A stretch of 64,000 nt of DNA from Holdemania massiliensis AP2 (GCF_000327285.1 NZ_HE998568.1:876461-940460); one strand, 5' to 3'. Shown: positions 27,789 to 36,941, counted from the stretch's first letter. The notes: generated from the letters alone by a model not told the origin. Numbers and translations: made by a program.

Positions 27789-28472
27789 TTACTCAGCAGC
27801 AACACGAATTGCCGGTCCCATGGTTGTGGAAACCGTGATGCTCTTCATGTAGTTACCCTTAACTGCAGCCGGACGAGCCTTGGCAATGACGCCGTACAGC
27901 GCTTTTGCGTTTTCTGCCAGCTGTTCATCGGTGAAGGAGCACTTGCCGATCATGACGTTGATGTTGCCTTCCTTGTCAACGCGGTAAGTAACCTTACCTT
28001 TCTTAATTTCGTTGACAGCGTTGGCGATGTTCATCGTCACGGTGCCCGTCTTCGGGTTTGGCATTAAGCCTTTCGGACCCAGAATTTTACCCAGCTTACC
28101 GAGTTCGCCCATCATATCCGGAGTCGCGACGATAACGTCAAATCCGAACCAGCCCTTTTTGATATCTTCCAGGATTTCCTTGCCGCCGACAAAATCTGCG
28201 CCGGCGTCCTTGGCTTCCTGTTCCTTCGCGCCCTGAGTGACGACTAAGACTTTCTGGGAACGGCCTGTGCCGTTTGGCAGAACCATCGCGCCGCGGATCT
28301 GCTGATCTGCGTGACGTGGGTCAACGTTCAGGTTGAAGGAGATTTCGACAGATGCGTCGAATTTTGCAGTGTTGATTTTCTTCGCCAGAGCGACCGCTTC
28401 AGTCAGGCTGTACAGCTTCGCTGCATCGACCTGCTTCAGTGCCTCTGTGTATTTCTTACCTCTTTTTGCCAT
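27789..28472 (-). CDS. rplA: 50S ribosomal protein L1
   Basis: A 227-residue L1-stalk protein that binds 23S rRNA and assists tRNA exit; in many bacteria it represses its own operon. It starts [16 protein letters not shown] and has the conserved [18 protein letters not shown] near residues 130-147. It lies 15 bases after rplK. Confidence 0.98.
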   Translation of the reverse strand: MAKRGKKYTEALKQVDAAKLYSLTEAVALAKKINTAKFDASVEISFNLNVDPRHADQQIRGAMVLPNGTGRSQKVLVVTQGAKEQEAKDAGADFVGGKEILEDIKKGWFGFDVIVATPDMMGELGKLGKILGPKGLMPNPKTGTVTMNIANAVNEIKKGKVTYRVDKEGNINVMIGKCSFTDEQLAENAKALYGVIAKARPAAVKGNYMKSITVSTTMGPAIRVAAE

Positions 28473-28487
28473 CGTGATGTCCCTCTC

Positions 28488-28907
28488 TTATTCCATGCCT
28501 TCAACAGCTACGCCCATATTGCGCGCTGTTCCGGCGATAATCCGCATTGCTGCTTCTACATCATTGGCGTTCAGATCCGGCATCTTGTACTCAGCGATTT
28601 CTCTGCACTTTTCCAGAGAGATCTTTCCGACGATGTTGGCTTTGGCGCTGCCTGATCCGGACTTGATACCGGCAGCCTTCTTAATCAGAACTGAGGCTGG
28701 TGTCGTTTTCAGAACGAAATCAAAGCTCTTGTCTTCATACGCTGTGATGATGACAGGGACGATATCGCCTGCACGATCCTTGGTCGCATCGTTAAATGCG
28801 TTGCAGAACTGCGGCATGTTGATGCCTGCAGAAGCCAGTGCCGGTCCCGGACGGGCTCCGCCTGCCTGGAACTGGAGCTTACAAATTTTTGCAACTTTCT
28901 TGCTCAC
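28488..28907 (-). CDS. rplK: 50S ribosomal protein L11
   Basis: A 139-residue protein of the GTPase-associated centre. It begins [28 protein letters not shown], with prolines typical of the N-terminal domain, followed by the rRNA-binding C-terminal domain ([32 protein letters not shown], split across about 82-113). Its ribosome binding site is AAGGAGG. It is not preceded by nusG, unlike the usual order. Confidence 0.98.
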   Translation of the reverse strand: MSKKVAKICKLQFQAGGARPGPALASAGINMPQFCNAFNDATKDRAGDIVPVIITAYEDKSFDFVLKTTPASVLIKKAAGIKSGSGSAKANIVGKISLEKCREIAEYKMPDLNANDVEAAMRIIAGTARNMGVAVEGME

Positions 28908-29041
28908 AAGACATTCCTCCTTAAAATTGATTGTCTGTGCTGTGGTTTTGTGGACAGGTGCAACACCGTCCTCCCACGCATAATAAAACTTGCTGCCTTC
29001 GACAGCATTACTATTCTAAGCGCCTTTTCGCCTTTAGTCAA
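28908..29041 (-). promoter_or_regulatory. rplK promoter and leader
   Basis: On the minus strand, TTGACT (29041-29036) and TAGAAT (29018-29013) are separated by 17 bases. The leader of about 100 nt contains GTGGGAGGACGG and CCTGTCCACAAAACCACAG, which can pair into a hairpin. A GTGGGAGG...CCAC structure is common before rplK in Firmicutes and resembles the L1 binding site, so autogenous control by L1 is plausible but inferred. Confidence 0.6.
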
Positions 29042-29080
29042 GGGCTATTTTTGATTTTAAGCCGAGTTTGAGCGGTTTTT

Positions 29081-29557
29081 TCAGCGATTCGCGCAAAGGA
29101 CAAGATCCCCGGTCTTCACCTGACCCGCCGGCATGATTTCAATCTGATATTCCCGGCTGTTGGTCACAACGATCATCGTCGTCAAATCGATCTGTTTCTG
29201 CTCCATAAACGCCCGGTCAATCCGAACCAACGGATCGCCGGCTTTGACCTTCTGCCCGGGCTTAACAAAGACTTCCAACCCGCGGCCCTGAAGCTCGACC
29301 GTATCCATGCCGATATGCAGCAGCACTTCCGCTCCGTTAGCGCCTTTCAGACCTACCGCATGGCGGGTTTCCGCCACCAGCAGCACCGTTGCGTTCATCG
29401 GAGAGGCCACCCATTCTCCCGCATAGCGAAAACCAATGCCCTCCCCCATCATTTTCTGGGCAAAAACCGGATCCGGCACTTCCTCCAGGGGTATGCTGAC
29501 GCCGTCCACAGGTGACACGATCTCACATCGCACAGGTTTTTTAAATAAATTAAACAT
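29081..29557 (-). CDS. PTS glucose-type EIIA (Crr-like)
   Basis: A 158-residue stand-alone EIIA-Glc domain. The beta-sandwich motifs are VSPVDGVSIPLEEVPDPVFAQ, ETRHAVGLKG (supporting His) and the phosphorylated His in EVLLHIGMDTV near residue 89. It carries phosphate from HPr to one or more glucose-family EIIBC permeases, none of which lies in this window. It appears monocistronic. Confidence 0.92.
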   Translation of the reverse strand: MFNLFKKPVRCEIVSPVDGVSIPLEEVPDPVFAQKMMGEGIGFRYAGEWVASPMNATVLLVAETRHAVGLKGANGAEVLLHIGMDTVELQGRGLEVFVKPGQKVKAGDPLVRIDRAFMEQKQIDLTTMIVVTNSREYQIEIMPAGQVKTGDLVLCANR

Positions 29558-29644
29558 TGCAGCCTCCTCAAGTCATCGTTTTTGGATATCCGCCGCCTTT
29601 GCATAATTGAACGATTTCGGACTATCCGTGATTTTACTTTTCTC

Positions 29645-29673
29645 ATTTTAAAGAAGTGCGCTTATTTAATCAA
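29645..29673 (-). promoter_or_regulatory. EIIA promoter
   Basis: On the minus strand, TTGATT (29673-29668) and TAAAAT (29650-29645) are separated by 17 bases. An inverted repeat begins immediately upstream at 29674 and could be an operator. Confidence 0.6.
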
Positions 29674-29961
29674 CGATAAATGCTGACATTTCATGATTTA
29701 TCGTTTTTTATTCCGTTCTGTTTCGGCTTTTCACTGCCGGTAATTTCCTGGGCTGTGTTTATTCCGGCATCCGCCCAGCGCCTTAAAGCAAAAAGAATGC
29801 AGGCCTGCTTAACCCCGGCCTTCTGCCTGCTTGCCTGCTTGCCTGCTATAACATTATCCTTACGGCAGGCCTTGAGATCAACGCGTTCTGAAAAACAAAC
29901 CGATCCGTTGCCTTGGCTTTGCCTAACTTATGAATTTCAGAATTCCCCTCTCTGAAAATAC

Positions 29962-29985
29962 AAAAAACCGCTGTATTCAACGGTT
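29962..29985 (-). terminator. Terminator after the ROK-like gene
   Basis: On the minus strand, AACCGTTG pairs with CAGCGGTT (one wobble) around AATA and is followed by TTTTTTG. Confidence 0.75.
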
Positions 29986-30073
29986 CTTCCTCTTTCGGAT
30001 GTCATGGATAAGCGGACAAGCTGTTGCCCTGCCCGCTTTTTCCTGACCCCAATGATTTAATCCATTATCAAGC

Positions 30074-31018
30074 TTAAACCTGCCGATCTTTGAATTCCTC
30101 CAGCAGTGCCATAGCCTGCCTGCTTAGGCCGATTTCATAATCCAATTGGAAGTTTTCCGCAGTTACGATCTTCGGAACCGGCAGGGTGTTATAACGTTGC
30201 TTTAAACCAGCAAGGATCTCTTCTTTATGCTGTTCAAAGAAAGGATGCGCATAGAACACAACGACATCCGGACTCGCGGCAAGCACGCTGTTTTCGATCC
30301 ACTGCAGCTGCGCTGACAGAAGTTCGCCCGAAGAATTTTCAGCATGAAGCTCCGGTAATGGTTTCGATGCGTCAGTCCAATTCGGCATGTCCTTTTGAAC
30401 TTTGCCGTTGACCACGAAGCTGCCGCTCAAACCGGATTGTCCAAAACCGAAACTGATCAGTGAATTGTTTTCTTTTAACCGCAGCCGCTGGCCGCTGCCC
30501 TCAGCGCTGAAGTGCATGCGGCTGCCGATTATTCCTTTTAATCCGCTGGCCATTTCCAGCTCTTTCAGCAGATCATCGTCAGCTTCACCCTCAGCTTCAA
30601 AATCCACGCCCAAAGCAAAGCAGCAAAGCGAAGGCTCACAGCGGCGCATTGTCTGAAGCAGAAGCCGCATTGTTTCCTGCCGATCTGATTCAACTTCAAT
30701 TTGCCCCTGATTTTTGGTCATCCCCAGGCTGTCCAACAGAAACCAGTCAAGCGTCTGTCCCTGCAGCATCAGCCCAATAACGCTGCGGCAGTCGGGATTG
30801 TATTGATAAACCCGGCAGCTCTTTCCTTTTCCGGTGGACTGCGTTCCAACCGCTTGGATTTCCCGTGTTTTTACTAATTCATCTACAAGCCTAATGACAA
30901 GCGGCAGATCAAGTCCTGTCATTTCTGCCAGCGCCGCTTTGCTCATCGGATATCCGTTTGCTAGAACTTCCTTTAACTTCTCACGATTGATTTCATTAAG
31001 AACCGGTGAATTTGTCAT
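30074..31018 (-). CDS. ROK-like regulator with winged-helix N-terminus
   Basis: A protein of about 314 residues. Residues 1-70 form a winged helix: MTNSPVLNEINREKLKEVL, with the recognition region SKAALAEMTGLDLPLVIRLVDEL. The remainder has the outline of a ROK/NagC-type fold (SVIGLMLQGQTLDWFLLDSLG, CFALGVDF, NNSLISFGFGQSGLSGSFVVNGK), but I see no zinc-binding GHxxxxxxGxxCxCGxxGC motif. It is therefore probably a sugar-sensing regulator that lost kinase features. The start at 31018 has AGGAGG six to seven bases upstream. It follows the orphan EIIB gene in the same direction. Confidence 0.7.
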   Translation of the reverse strand: MTNSPVLNEINREKLKEVLANGYPMSKAALAEMTGLDLPLVIRLVDELVKTREIQAVGTQSTGKGKSCRVYQYNPDCRSVIGLMLQGQTLDWFLLDSLGMTKNQGQIEVESDRQETMRLLLQTMRRCEPSLCCFALGVDFEAEGEADDDLLKELEMASGLKGIIGSRMHFSAEGSGQRLRLKENNSLISFGFGQSGLSGSFVVNGKVQKDMPNWTDASKPLPELHAENSSGELLSAQLQWIENSVLAASPDVVVFYAHPFFEQHKEEILAGLKQRYNTLPVPKIVTAENFQLDYEIGLSRQAMALLEEFKDRQV

Positions 31019-31091
31019 ATCCATCCTCCTTTTCCTCCGCATTTTGACTGCGAATTTTCATGATTGAAAGCGATTCCGGCCGGCGCAGATT

Positions 31092-31577
31092 TCAGAACGC
31101 CCGTTCAAGCAGCGGCATGAATTCCTTCAGTTCATCGCTCGGCACCATCTGCGCGGTGATCCGAATACCTTTTCCCGCTAGCTCGCGAAACTGCTGCGCT
31201 TCCTCAGGCGTGACGCTGGTCGTTCCGACAACACGAACAGAACCCAATTTGTTGGAGATATTTCCGACGTTAATCACAGGAAAGGTGTACCCCAGATCTA
31301 AAACTTTTTTTGCCGTTGCAACACCGCGCATGACGACAAACAGTCTTTCGTTGGGATAAGCTTGCTGCTGCAGACGCTGAACTGCTTTCTCAGCGCTGAG
31401 AATTGACAGTTTAACAGTAGACGGACAAGCCATGCGCAGCGCCATTTTCTGAATGTCATCCGACGCAGCCTGATCGTCGATGACTAAAATACGTGTAGCG
31501 TTTAATGAATTCGTCCAAAACGCCGCTACCTGACCGTGGATCATGCGTTCGTCAATTCTTACGTTGACAATTTCCAT
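31092..31577 (-). CDS. Orphan PTS EIIB, mannose/sorbose family
   Basis: A 161-residue EIIB starting MEIVNVRIDERMIHGQ, with His14 as phosphorylation site. It has the same fold and length as the EIIBs at 4556 and 49814 but no EIIC or EIID beside it. It lies 73 bases before the ROK-like regulator gene in the same direction, suggesting a regulator/phosphocarrier pair. A regulatory use of its phosphorylation state is possible but inferred. Confidence 0.92.
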   Translation of the reverse strand: MEIVNVRIDERMIHGQVAAFWTNSLNATRILVIDDQAASDDIQKMALRMACPSTVKLSILSAEKAVQRLQQQAYPNERLFVVMRGVATAKKVLDLGYTFPVINVGNISNKLGSVRVVGTTSVTPEEAQQFRELAGKGIRITAQMVPSDELKEFMPLLERAF

Positions 31578-31594
31578 CTTCTTTTCCTCCTCAG

Positions 31595-31686
31595 TAACTT
31601 TTTAAATTACTTTTTAAATCTATTTTAATAATAAGTCAGAAAGCGCTTTCTGTCAATCTATTTTTAAAACTATTTTAAAAAGTATT
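31595..31686. repeat. Phased AT-rich repeats around the EIIB promoter
   Basis: Units of the type ACTTTTTAAAT or CTATTTTAAAA recur at about 31595, 31607, 31620, 31658 and 31669. Spacing within each group is 11-13 bases, roughly one helical turn. They flank the promoter and its cre on both sides. They could be binding sites for the ROK-like regulator or bent DNA. Confidence 0.5.
31628..31656 (-). promoter_or_regulatory. EIIB promoter with cre site in the spacer
   Basis: On the minus strand, TTGACA (31656-31651) and TATTAT (31633-31628) are separated by 17 bases. A perfect 16-base palindrome CAGAAAGCGCTTTCTG (31637-31652) fills the spacer and matches the catabolite response element consensus. 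Repression by CcpA is expected. Confidence 0.75.
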
Positions 31687-31781
31687 CAGTTTGATCCCGT
31701 CCTTCCCTCAACACCGTCTATGATATTCGGCATCGGCGTCCTTCTGCCGCTTAATCGGCTTGCCTTTTCTGTTTTGTTCAA
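31686..31781 (-). CDS. Possible 31-residue small protein (TTG start)
   Basis: A short reading frame begins with TTG at 31781, eight bases after a perfect GGAGGTG, and ends with TGA at 31686. The peptide is basic and polar (MNKTEKASRLSGRRTPMPN... ). Only the strong ribosome binding site supports it; it may be chance. Confidence 0.25.
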   Translation of the reverse strand: MNKTEKASRLSGRRTPMPNIIDGVEGRTGSN

Positions 31782-31807
31782 AGTAAATTCACCTCCGGCT
31801 CAGGCAT

Positions 31808-31832
31808 GCAAAAAGGCGGAATTTCCCGCCTT
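31808..31832 (-). terminator. Terminator of the MMPL operon
   Basis: On the minus strand, AAGGCGGG pairs with CCGCCTT around a short AAATT loop and is followed by TTTTG, after the stop at 31900. Confidence 0.75.
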
Positions 31833-31899
31833 CATTGTTTGCTGCTCAATCTGATGACAAATTCGATCATCCGTTTTCTTCCGACTTATTTTCGACGGT

Positions 31900-34062
31900 T
31901 TAATGAAACAAGTTCTTAACCCGCTCCCAGAATGTGGTTTTTACTTCCGGCTGAGCTTCGGCATCCGGTGTTTTTTCTTCCGGGCGTTTGATCTCATCTG
32001 TTTTCATGATGAACTTGACGGAAGTTTCCATGTCGTCACTCGCTCCTGCATAACTGCGGTATTCCTGAGATTGATCCAGCGCCGCATGCGCCGTATCCAG
32101 CACCTCGTTGAGATCATCCATGGCCTCCGTCACCTTGCCGCTTAATTCATCGATGCCCTCGCGGCTGAATTCATGAACTCCGTCATTCAGTTCGCCGGTC
32201 TTTTCCGCCAGTTTTTGCGTCGCGGCTTTAAACTTATCAATGGCATCCGCAATCTCTCCGGAAGCACCGTTGAGTTTATCCAAGCCTGCCTTCATCGCCG
32301 CGGTTCCCTCAGCCAGCTGATCGGTTCCTGTTTTCAGCGTTTTGAGTCCTTCCGGCAGCTGCTGCAGCGCGCCCAATGCATTTTTCAGCGCATCCACGCC
32401 GCCGATCTGTTCAATCATGCCGTTGATCTGCTCGATCATGGCGATCATTTCCGTGGTCAGCTGCTGGGCCTGGCTCATTAATCCGGCCATTTCCTGAACC
32501 TTCTCATTCATCGTTTCCTGAACGGATGCGGCAATTGTTTCAATTGTACCGGCAGCGACCTGCTTCCCCGCCTGCCCCATGGCATCCACGCCGGCCTCAG
32601 CAGCCTGCCCTAACCCCGCTTTCCATGTCTGCTGTGCGGTGGTCAGCTGAGCATCCAGCTGTTCTTTCACCTTCCCGGCAACCGCCTGGGTTAAATCCGG
32701 AATCTGCCCCTCCTCGATGCCCTGCTCAATCAGCGCCTGACTGATTGCAGAAACCAGCGCTTCCTGATTCACTTCAATCGAAACATCCGGCAAATTTGCG
32801 GTTACCCCCGCTTTGACCTGATCCGTTGCCGATGCCCAGGCTGTATTGAAGCTTTCACTTTGTGCCGCACCGCGGATCGCATCGCCGGTTGCCTGCGGCA
32901 TTTCCGCCAATCCCTGCATCGAGTGCGCCAGCTGCTGCATCAGCGCCGAAGCATTCTGCAGCTGGGTCAGACTGTCGTTGAGCTGCCGCAGCAACCCCAT
33001 CAGCTGTTCATCCGTCAGATTGTATTTCTGCAGCATCGCGCTCAGCTGCTGCTGGATCTCGCCTACGCCCTCCGACAATTTCCGCGCGCCTTCCTGCAAG
33101 TCTTTTGACGACGTGGAAGCTGTGTTCAGGCCGTCGGAAAACGTTTTATATTCAGACTGAAACTCACCCATTTTATCATTGAGTTCAATGTTGGCGTCAT
33201 GCAGCTGCACCGTGCCGTCCAGAATCTTGGCCGTAGCCTCCTTCAGATCATTGACACCGGTGTTCAGCTGATCAAGATCGCTGCGGTCCACTTCCTGATC
33301 TTCCAGATGGGAGGGGGCCGCAGCCGCCAGGATGATCGACGGCATTTCAAAGTTTTCCACTTCCGCCGTAATGACAAACTCATCTTTCAGTTTATCCTTG
33401 ATTTCATCCAGCGCGCTGATCTGGGAGTCCTGCAGCATCTGACTCATGCCGGAAATCGTTGCCAGCGCCACGATTTGATTTTTAGATTCATTGAAAATCA
33501 GACCCGACTCCGCCTTAACATCCTTAAATGTTTCCGTCGGCAGATCGGTCACAATTGCGCAGGGAAACAGTGTGGAAATGTATTTTGTTTTTCCGTTGAT
33601 CGTTTCGGTTTTTTCCAGATGATTAATCAGCTTGATCGTGATCTTCAAACTGCCGTTTTGTCCGACGATCTCCTGCGGTTCTACGGCTTTGCCGTTAAAT
33701 TCGTAGCGGATCTGCATCGATAAGGGCAGCGGCGCGGCCGTTGTGCCTTGATAATACAGATCGTGTTCAGCAGAATTCCACACCAGCGAACTGCCGTTTT
33801 GCTGCGGCAGGTCATCCCCGCTGATATTTTTAATATTCTCTAAAAGGCTCTGATCCGCAGTTTGATGAAAGCCTTGTTCATTATGCAGCCATTCGCTGAC
33901 CGTTGCGGATTTCAGCTCTCCCTGCCAGTCCAGAAAGGCATAAACGGTTTCTTCTTTTCTGGTTTTTTCCTCCGGCTGCTCTTCCGCCAGGACCGGTGTC
34001 CACAAATTCATCGCCAGCACGCCGGAAAGTGCCAGCGACAGGAAGCCTGTTTTCTTCTTCAT
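31900..34062 (-). CDS. Exported long-helix protein with X3-Leu-X2-Gly heptads (YhgE/Pip-like)
   Basis: A 720-residue protein using the ATG at 34062, which overlaps the MMPL stop (TGATG). A signal peptide covers residues 1-27, with cleavage likely after VLA before EEQPEE. Residues about 30-250 are beta-rich. Residues about 265-670 are long amphipathic helices with repeats such as LNTGVNDLKEATAKILDG, LQEGARKLSEGVGEI and LKTGTDQLAEGTAAM. These are characteristic of YhgE-type envelope proteins. The C-terminus ends TTFWERVKNLFH with no clear membrane helix. Translational coupling to an MMPL transporter suggests a joint envelope export complex, which is inference. Confidence 0.75.
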   Translation of the reverse strand: MKKKTGFLSLALSGVLAMNLWTPVLAEEQPEEKTRKEETVYAFLDWQGELKSATVSEWLHNEQGFHQTADQSLLENIKNISGDDLPQQNGSSLVWNSAEHDLYYQGTTAAPLPLSMQIRYEFNGKAVEPQEIVGQNGSLKITIKLINHLEKTETINGKTKYISTLFPCAIVTDLPTETFKDVKAESGLIFNESKNQIVALATISGMSQMLQDSQISALDEIKDKLKDEFVITAEVENFEMPSIILAAAAPSHLEDQEVDRSDLDQLNTGVNDLKEATAKILDGTVQLHDANIELNDKMGEFQSEYKTFSDGLNTASTSSKDLQEGARKLSEGVGEIQQQLSAMLQKYNLTDEQLMGLLRQLNDSLTQLQNASALMQQLAHSMQGLAEMPQATGDAIRGAAQSESFNTAWASATDQVKAGVTANLPDVSIEVNQEALVSAISQALIEQGIEEGQIPDLTQAVAGKVKEQLDAQLTTAQQTWKAGLGQAAEAGVDAMGQAGKQVAAGTIETIAASVQETMNEKVQEMAGLMSQAQQLTTEMIAMIEQINGMIEQIGGVDALKNALGALQQLPEGLKTLKTGTDQLAEGTAAMKAGLDKLNGASGEIADAIDKFKAATQKLAEKTGELNDGVHEFSREGIDELSGKVTEAMDDLNEVLDTAHAALDQSQEYRSYAGASDDMETSVKFIMKTDEIKRPEEKTPDAEAQPEVKTTFWERVKNLFH

Positions 34063-36137
34063 CAATGTTCCTCTCCTTTTTTATTCAAAAATTGAAATGA
34101 CGTCTTTTCAACAATCGGTCCGAAAACCATCAGCAACGCCGGCAGCACCAGCAGAATCACCGCCATGCTGATCAGTGCCCCGCGCGCCAGCATGCCGCAC
34201 AGCGAGCGGATCAAATCGATCTTGGAAACCATCGCCACGCCGACCGTTGCCGAAAAGAAGCTCAGCCCGCTGGTCAAAATCGAGGAGCTGCACGTATAGA
34301 CGGCATGCTCCACAGCGTCCTTGCGCACTTTGCCTAAACGGCGTTCTTCCTGATAACGCGTCATCATTAAGATCGCATAGTCGATCGTCGCGCCCAGCTG
34401 AATCGTTCCAATGACGATGCTGGCGATAAAGGGAATGGTTTCTCCTTCAAAATAGGGAATGCCCATATTGATCGTAATCGCCATTTCAATCGCCGCCACC
34501 AGAACGATCGGAACACTGAGCGACTTAAACGAAATCGCAATAATCGCAAACACTGCCAGAATCGAAACAATATTGACCATTTGAATATCGTGATCGGCAA
34601 TCAGCACCAGATCCCGGTTCAGCGCGCCTTCGCCGGTGATCAAAGCGGTCGGATCAATCGCTTTGACCCGGTTTTCCAGCTCGCTGATCTGGGCGTTTTG
34701 GGCAGGGGTGGCCGAGGTATAGCTGGAATTAGCCATGATCATTTTCCAGCCTCCGGCGCTGAAGACTGATCGGATACTTTCGGGCAGCATGGCTTCCGGA
34801 ATGCCCGCGCCGAGAAACTTGTCGAGCGTCATCACAGAATTGATGCCTTCGGTCGTCCGAATGACTTCCAGCACCTTATCCATCTGCGGACGGCTGAGCT
34901 GATCGCTGACGAGAATGAAATGGGTCGTCGGCATGTCGAATTCATCGCGCAGCTTTTGGGTTCCCGCGGTGGAGGTCAGATCCTGCGGCAGGGAATCCAG
35001 CAGATTATAATACACATCGGTTTTCTTCTGAGCCAGGCCAAACGGGATCAGCAGTGCGACCGCGATGATCAGGATCGCTTTGTAATGCGTCGTTGTCAGT
35101 TTCGCAACCCCGCGGAGCTTGGGAATCAGAACCTTGTGCTTATGCTTATGAATGGGTTTGTCAAACACCAGAATCAGCGCCGGCAGAATGACGACGGCCG
35201 AGAACACGCCCAGCACAACGCCCTTGGCCATGACCACGCCCATGTCGGTGCCCAGCTTTAAATCCATGATGCACATCGCCAGAAAGCCGGCGATTGTCGT
35301 TAAGGAACTGGCGCTGATCGCCGTGAAGGTATTGACCACAGCCTCCGTCATGGCTTCTTCACTTTTTAAGCCTTTGTGCAGCTCCTCGTCATAGCGCTCC
35401 AGCAAAAAGATCGAGAAGTCCATCGACACCGCCAGCTGCAGAATCGCCGCCAGTGCCGAAGTGATATAGGAAACCTCACCTAGAAAAATATTCGTTCCGA
35501 AGTTATACAGTACGGCATACAGAATCCCCAATAAGAAAATCAAAGGCGCGACGCTGTAGCGCAGACCCAGAAACAAGACCGCTAAGGACAACCCCACGGC
35601 AACCGCCACATACAGCGGCAGCTCCTGTTCGATCAGCATCTTCGTATCGTTGATGACCGCGGCCAGTCCGCCTAAGAACATCTGCGAATTCATCATCGCC
35701 TTGATTTCATCCACCGCTTTCAGCGTTCGGTCGGAGCCGTTGCCTTCTTCAAACGTCACAAGCAGCAGCTGACAGACGCCGTTGTCCAGCATTCCCCGCA
35801 AATCCTGAGGAACCATCTCCGGCGGCATGGTCTGTAAGAAATCCCCCAATCCCATGACGTCGCGGACACCGTCAATCCCGCGGATTTTTTCTTCAATCCG
35901 GTCAACCTGTTTCTTTTCCATGTTTTCGACCGTGATCATCGACATACTGGCGGCGTGGAATTGCTGATCCAGAATTTCCTGCCCTTGTATGGAATCCAGC
36001 TGCTCCGGCAGATAACTCAGAATGTCATAGTTGATACGCGTGCCGATATAGCCGACTAACGACGGCACCAGCAGCACCGTAGCCAGCACCAGAATCAGAA
36101 CTCGTTTTTTTACGATCTGTTCTGCAATTTTTCTCAC
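34062..36137 (-). CDS. MMPL/RND-superfamily membrane transporter
   Basis: A 691-residue protein with about 12 membrane helices in two MMPL-type repeats. After the first helix lies an outside loop (about 35-165). Helices then group at about 170-330, followed by a second outside loop and a second helix group at about 535-680. Family motifs include SITSALAAILQLAVSMDFSIFLLERY and GTIQLGATIDYAILMMTRYQEER (split here). Relatives export lipids, glycolipids or siderophores using proton force. A GTG start is used with GGGAGAG upstream. The divergent TetR and three operators indicate repression. Confidence 0.9.
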   Translation of the reverse strand: MRKIAEQIVKKRVLILVLATVLLVPSLVGYIGTRINYDILSYLPEQLDSIQGQEILDQQFHAASMSMITVENMEKKQVDRIEEKIRGIDGVRDVMGLGDFLQTMPPEMVPQDLRGMLDNGVCQLLLVTFEEGNGSDRTLKAVDEIKAMMNSQMFLGGLAAVINDTKMLIEQELPLYVAVAVGLSLAVLFLGLRYSVAPLIFLLGILYAVLYNFGTNIFLGEVSYITSALAAILQLAVSMDFSIFLLERYDEELHKGLKSEEAMTEAVVNTFTAISASSLTTIAGFLAMCIMDLKLGTDMGVVMAKGVVLGVFSAVVILPALILVFDKPIHKHKHKVLIPKLRGVAKLTTTHYKAILIIAVALLIPFGLAQKKTDVYYNLLDSLPQDLTSTAGTQKLRDEFDMPTTHFILVSDQLSRPQMDKVLEVIRTTEGINSVMTLDKFLGAGIPEAMLPESIRSVFSAGGWKMIMANSSYTSATPAQNAQISELENRVKAIDPTALITGEGALNRDLVLIADHDIQMVNIVSILAVFAIIAISFKSLSVPIVLVAAIEMAITINMGIPYFEGETIPFIASIVIGTIQLGATIDYAILMMTRYQEERRLGKVRKDAVEHAVYTCSSSILTSGLSFFSATVGVAMVSKIDLIRSLCGMLARGALISMAVILLVLPALLMVFGPIVEKTSFQFLNKKGEEH

Positions 36138-36158
36138 TGCAGTTCACTCTCCCTTTCC

Positions 36159-36258
36159 AATGACTATTGGTCATTACGTTTGACAGGATACCGCCGAAAT
36201 GACTGTTGGTCAATCGACAGATAAATAGATTTGTCTAGCATAATGACGATCAGTCATT
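36159..36258. promoter_or_regulatory. Divergent control region with three 17-bp TetR operators
   Basis: Three near-identical dyads occur at 36159-36175 (AATGACTATTGGTCATT), 36198-36214 (AATGACTGTTGGTCAAT) and 36242-36258 (AATGACGATCAGTCATT). On the minus strand, TTGACC (36213-36208) and TATCCT (36190-36185) form a 17-base-spaced promoter. The second site overlaps its -35 and the first covers its start. The third lies just upstream of a tetR promoter (TTTAAC at 36264-36269, TACAAT at 36287-36292). Confidence 0.8.
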
Positions 36259-36312
36259 GCATATTTAACTCTTTTACCCGCTATGCTACAATGAGGCTGA
36301 GGAAGTGAGTTT

Positions 36313-36906
36313 ATGGCCCAGCGTACGTTAAAGCAGCAAAAAGAACAGAAGCAAGGCGATTTATTAAATTCAGCGTATCACTGTTTTCTGAACAAAGGCT
36401 TCGCCAAGACGACCATCGATGATATCGTTCAGCGAGCTCAGGTCGCCAAAGGCACGTTTTATCTTTATTTTCATGACAAAGAAGACATCATGAAGCATCT
36501 TGTCATCCAAATCAGTTCACAGATCGTCATCCGGGCCTACGCCCAAACCCAGCAGCAGCAGATTTCGGATTTTCTGCCGGCTGTGCTGTTTTTCATCGAT
36601 ACGATCATCGAATATTTCAAATCCAACAAAGATCTGCTTAAGCTGATTGAACGGAATTTCTCCTGGCCTCTGGTCGTAGAATATCTTAGTGAAGGCAATC
36701 AGGCGGAGATCAATGCGATTCTGGAAGAACTGCTGAGCTATCCGCAGATGCGGCGGCTGGATCAGGATGAGGCTTTCCGGATCCTCTACATGATTGTTGA
36801 GCTGGTCGGTTCGGTTTGTTATTCCTCGATTATCGAGGAACAGCCGGCTTCGATCGATCATCTCAAGCCGACGTTATACCGCATGGTCGAAAAGATGCTG
36901 ATGTAA
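36313..36906 (+). CDS. TetR/AcrR-family transcriptional repressor
   Basis: A 197-residue regulator. Residues 10-60 are the TetR DNA-binding domain: LLNSAYHCFLNKGFAKTTIDD, then RAQVAKGTFYLYFHDKEDIMKH. The C-terminal helices form the ligand and dimer domain. It is divergent from the MMPL operon, and the shared region carries three 17-base dyads. It probably represses itself and the transporter; the ligand is unknown, perhaps a transported compound. Confidence 0.92.
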   Translation: MAQRTLKQQKEQKQGDLLNSAYHCFLNKGFAKTTIDDIVQRAQVAKGTFYLYFHDKEDIMKHLVIQISSQIVIRAYAQTQQQQISDFLPAVLFFIDTIIEYFKSNKDLLKLIERNFSWPLVVEYLSEGNQAEINAILEELLSYPQMRRLDQDEAFRILYMIVELVGSVCYSSIIEEQPASIDHLKPTLYRMVEKMLM

Positions 36907-36941
36907 TCTCAATGCCTAAGTTTGCTGAGCCTCACTCAAAC

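Larger units (their letters stand above)
29558..30073. other. Intergenic region between the EIIA gene and the ROK-like gene
   Basis: This 516-base gap holds the EIIA promoter near 29645-29673 and a short run of three imperfect GCCTGCTT units (about 29824-29848). A terminator serving the gene on the right lies at 29962-29985. An inverted repeat (CGATAAA...TTTATCG, 29674-29703) lies directly upstream of the promoter. I see no gene in it. Confidence 0.6.

Noticed and set aside
29680-29955. 91-codon plus-strand frame
   Set aside because: No ribosome binding site; it covers low-complexity GCCTGCTT repeats and lies opposite the direction of neighbouring genes.
31595-31686. Possible CRISPR-like repeat array
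   Set aside because: The units are only 11-13 bases, imperfect and without spacers; they are better read as promoter-linked binding sites.
36025-36213. 62-codon minus-strand frame over the MMPL start
   Set aside because: It overlaps the MMPL gene and the TetR operators and has no recognisable motif.
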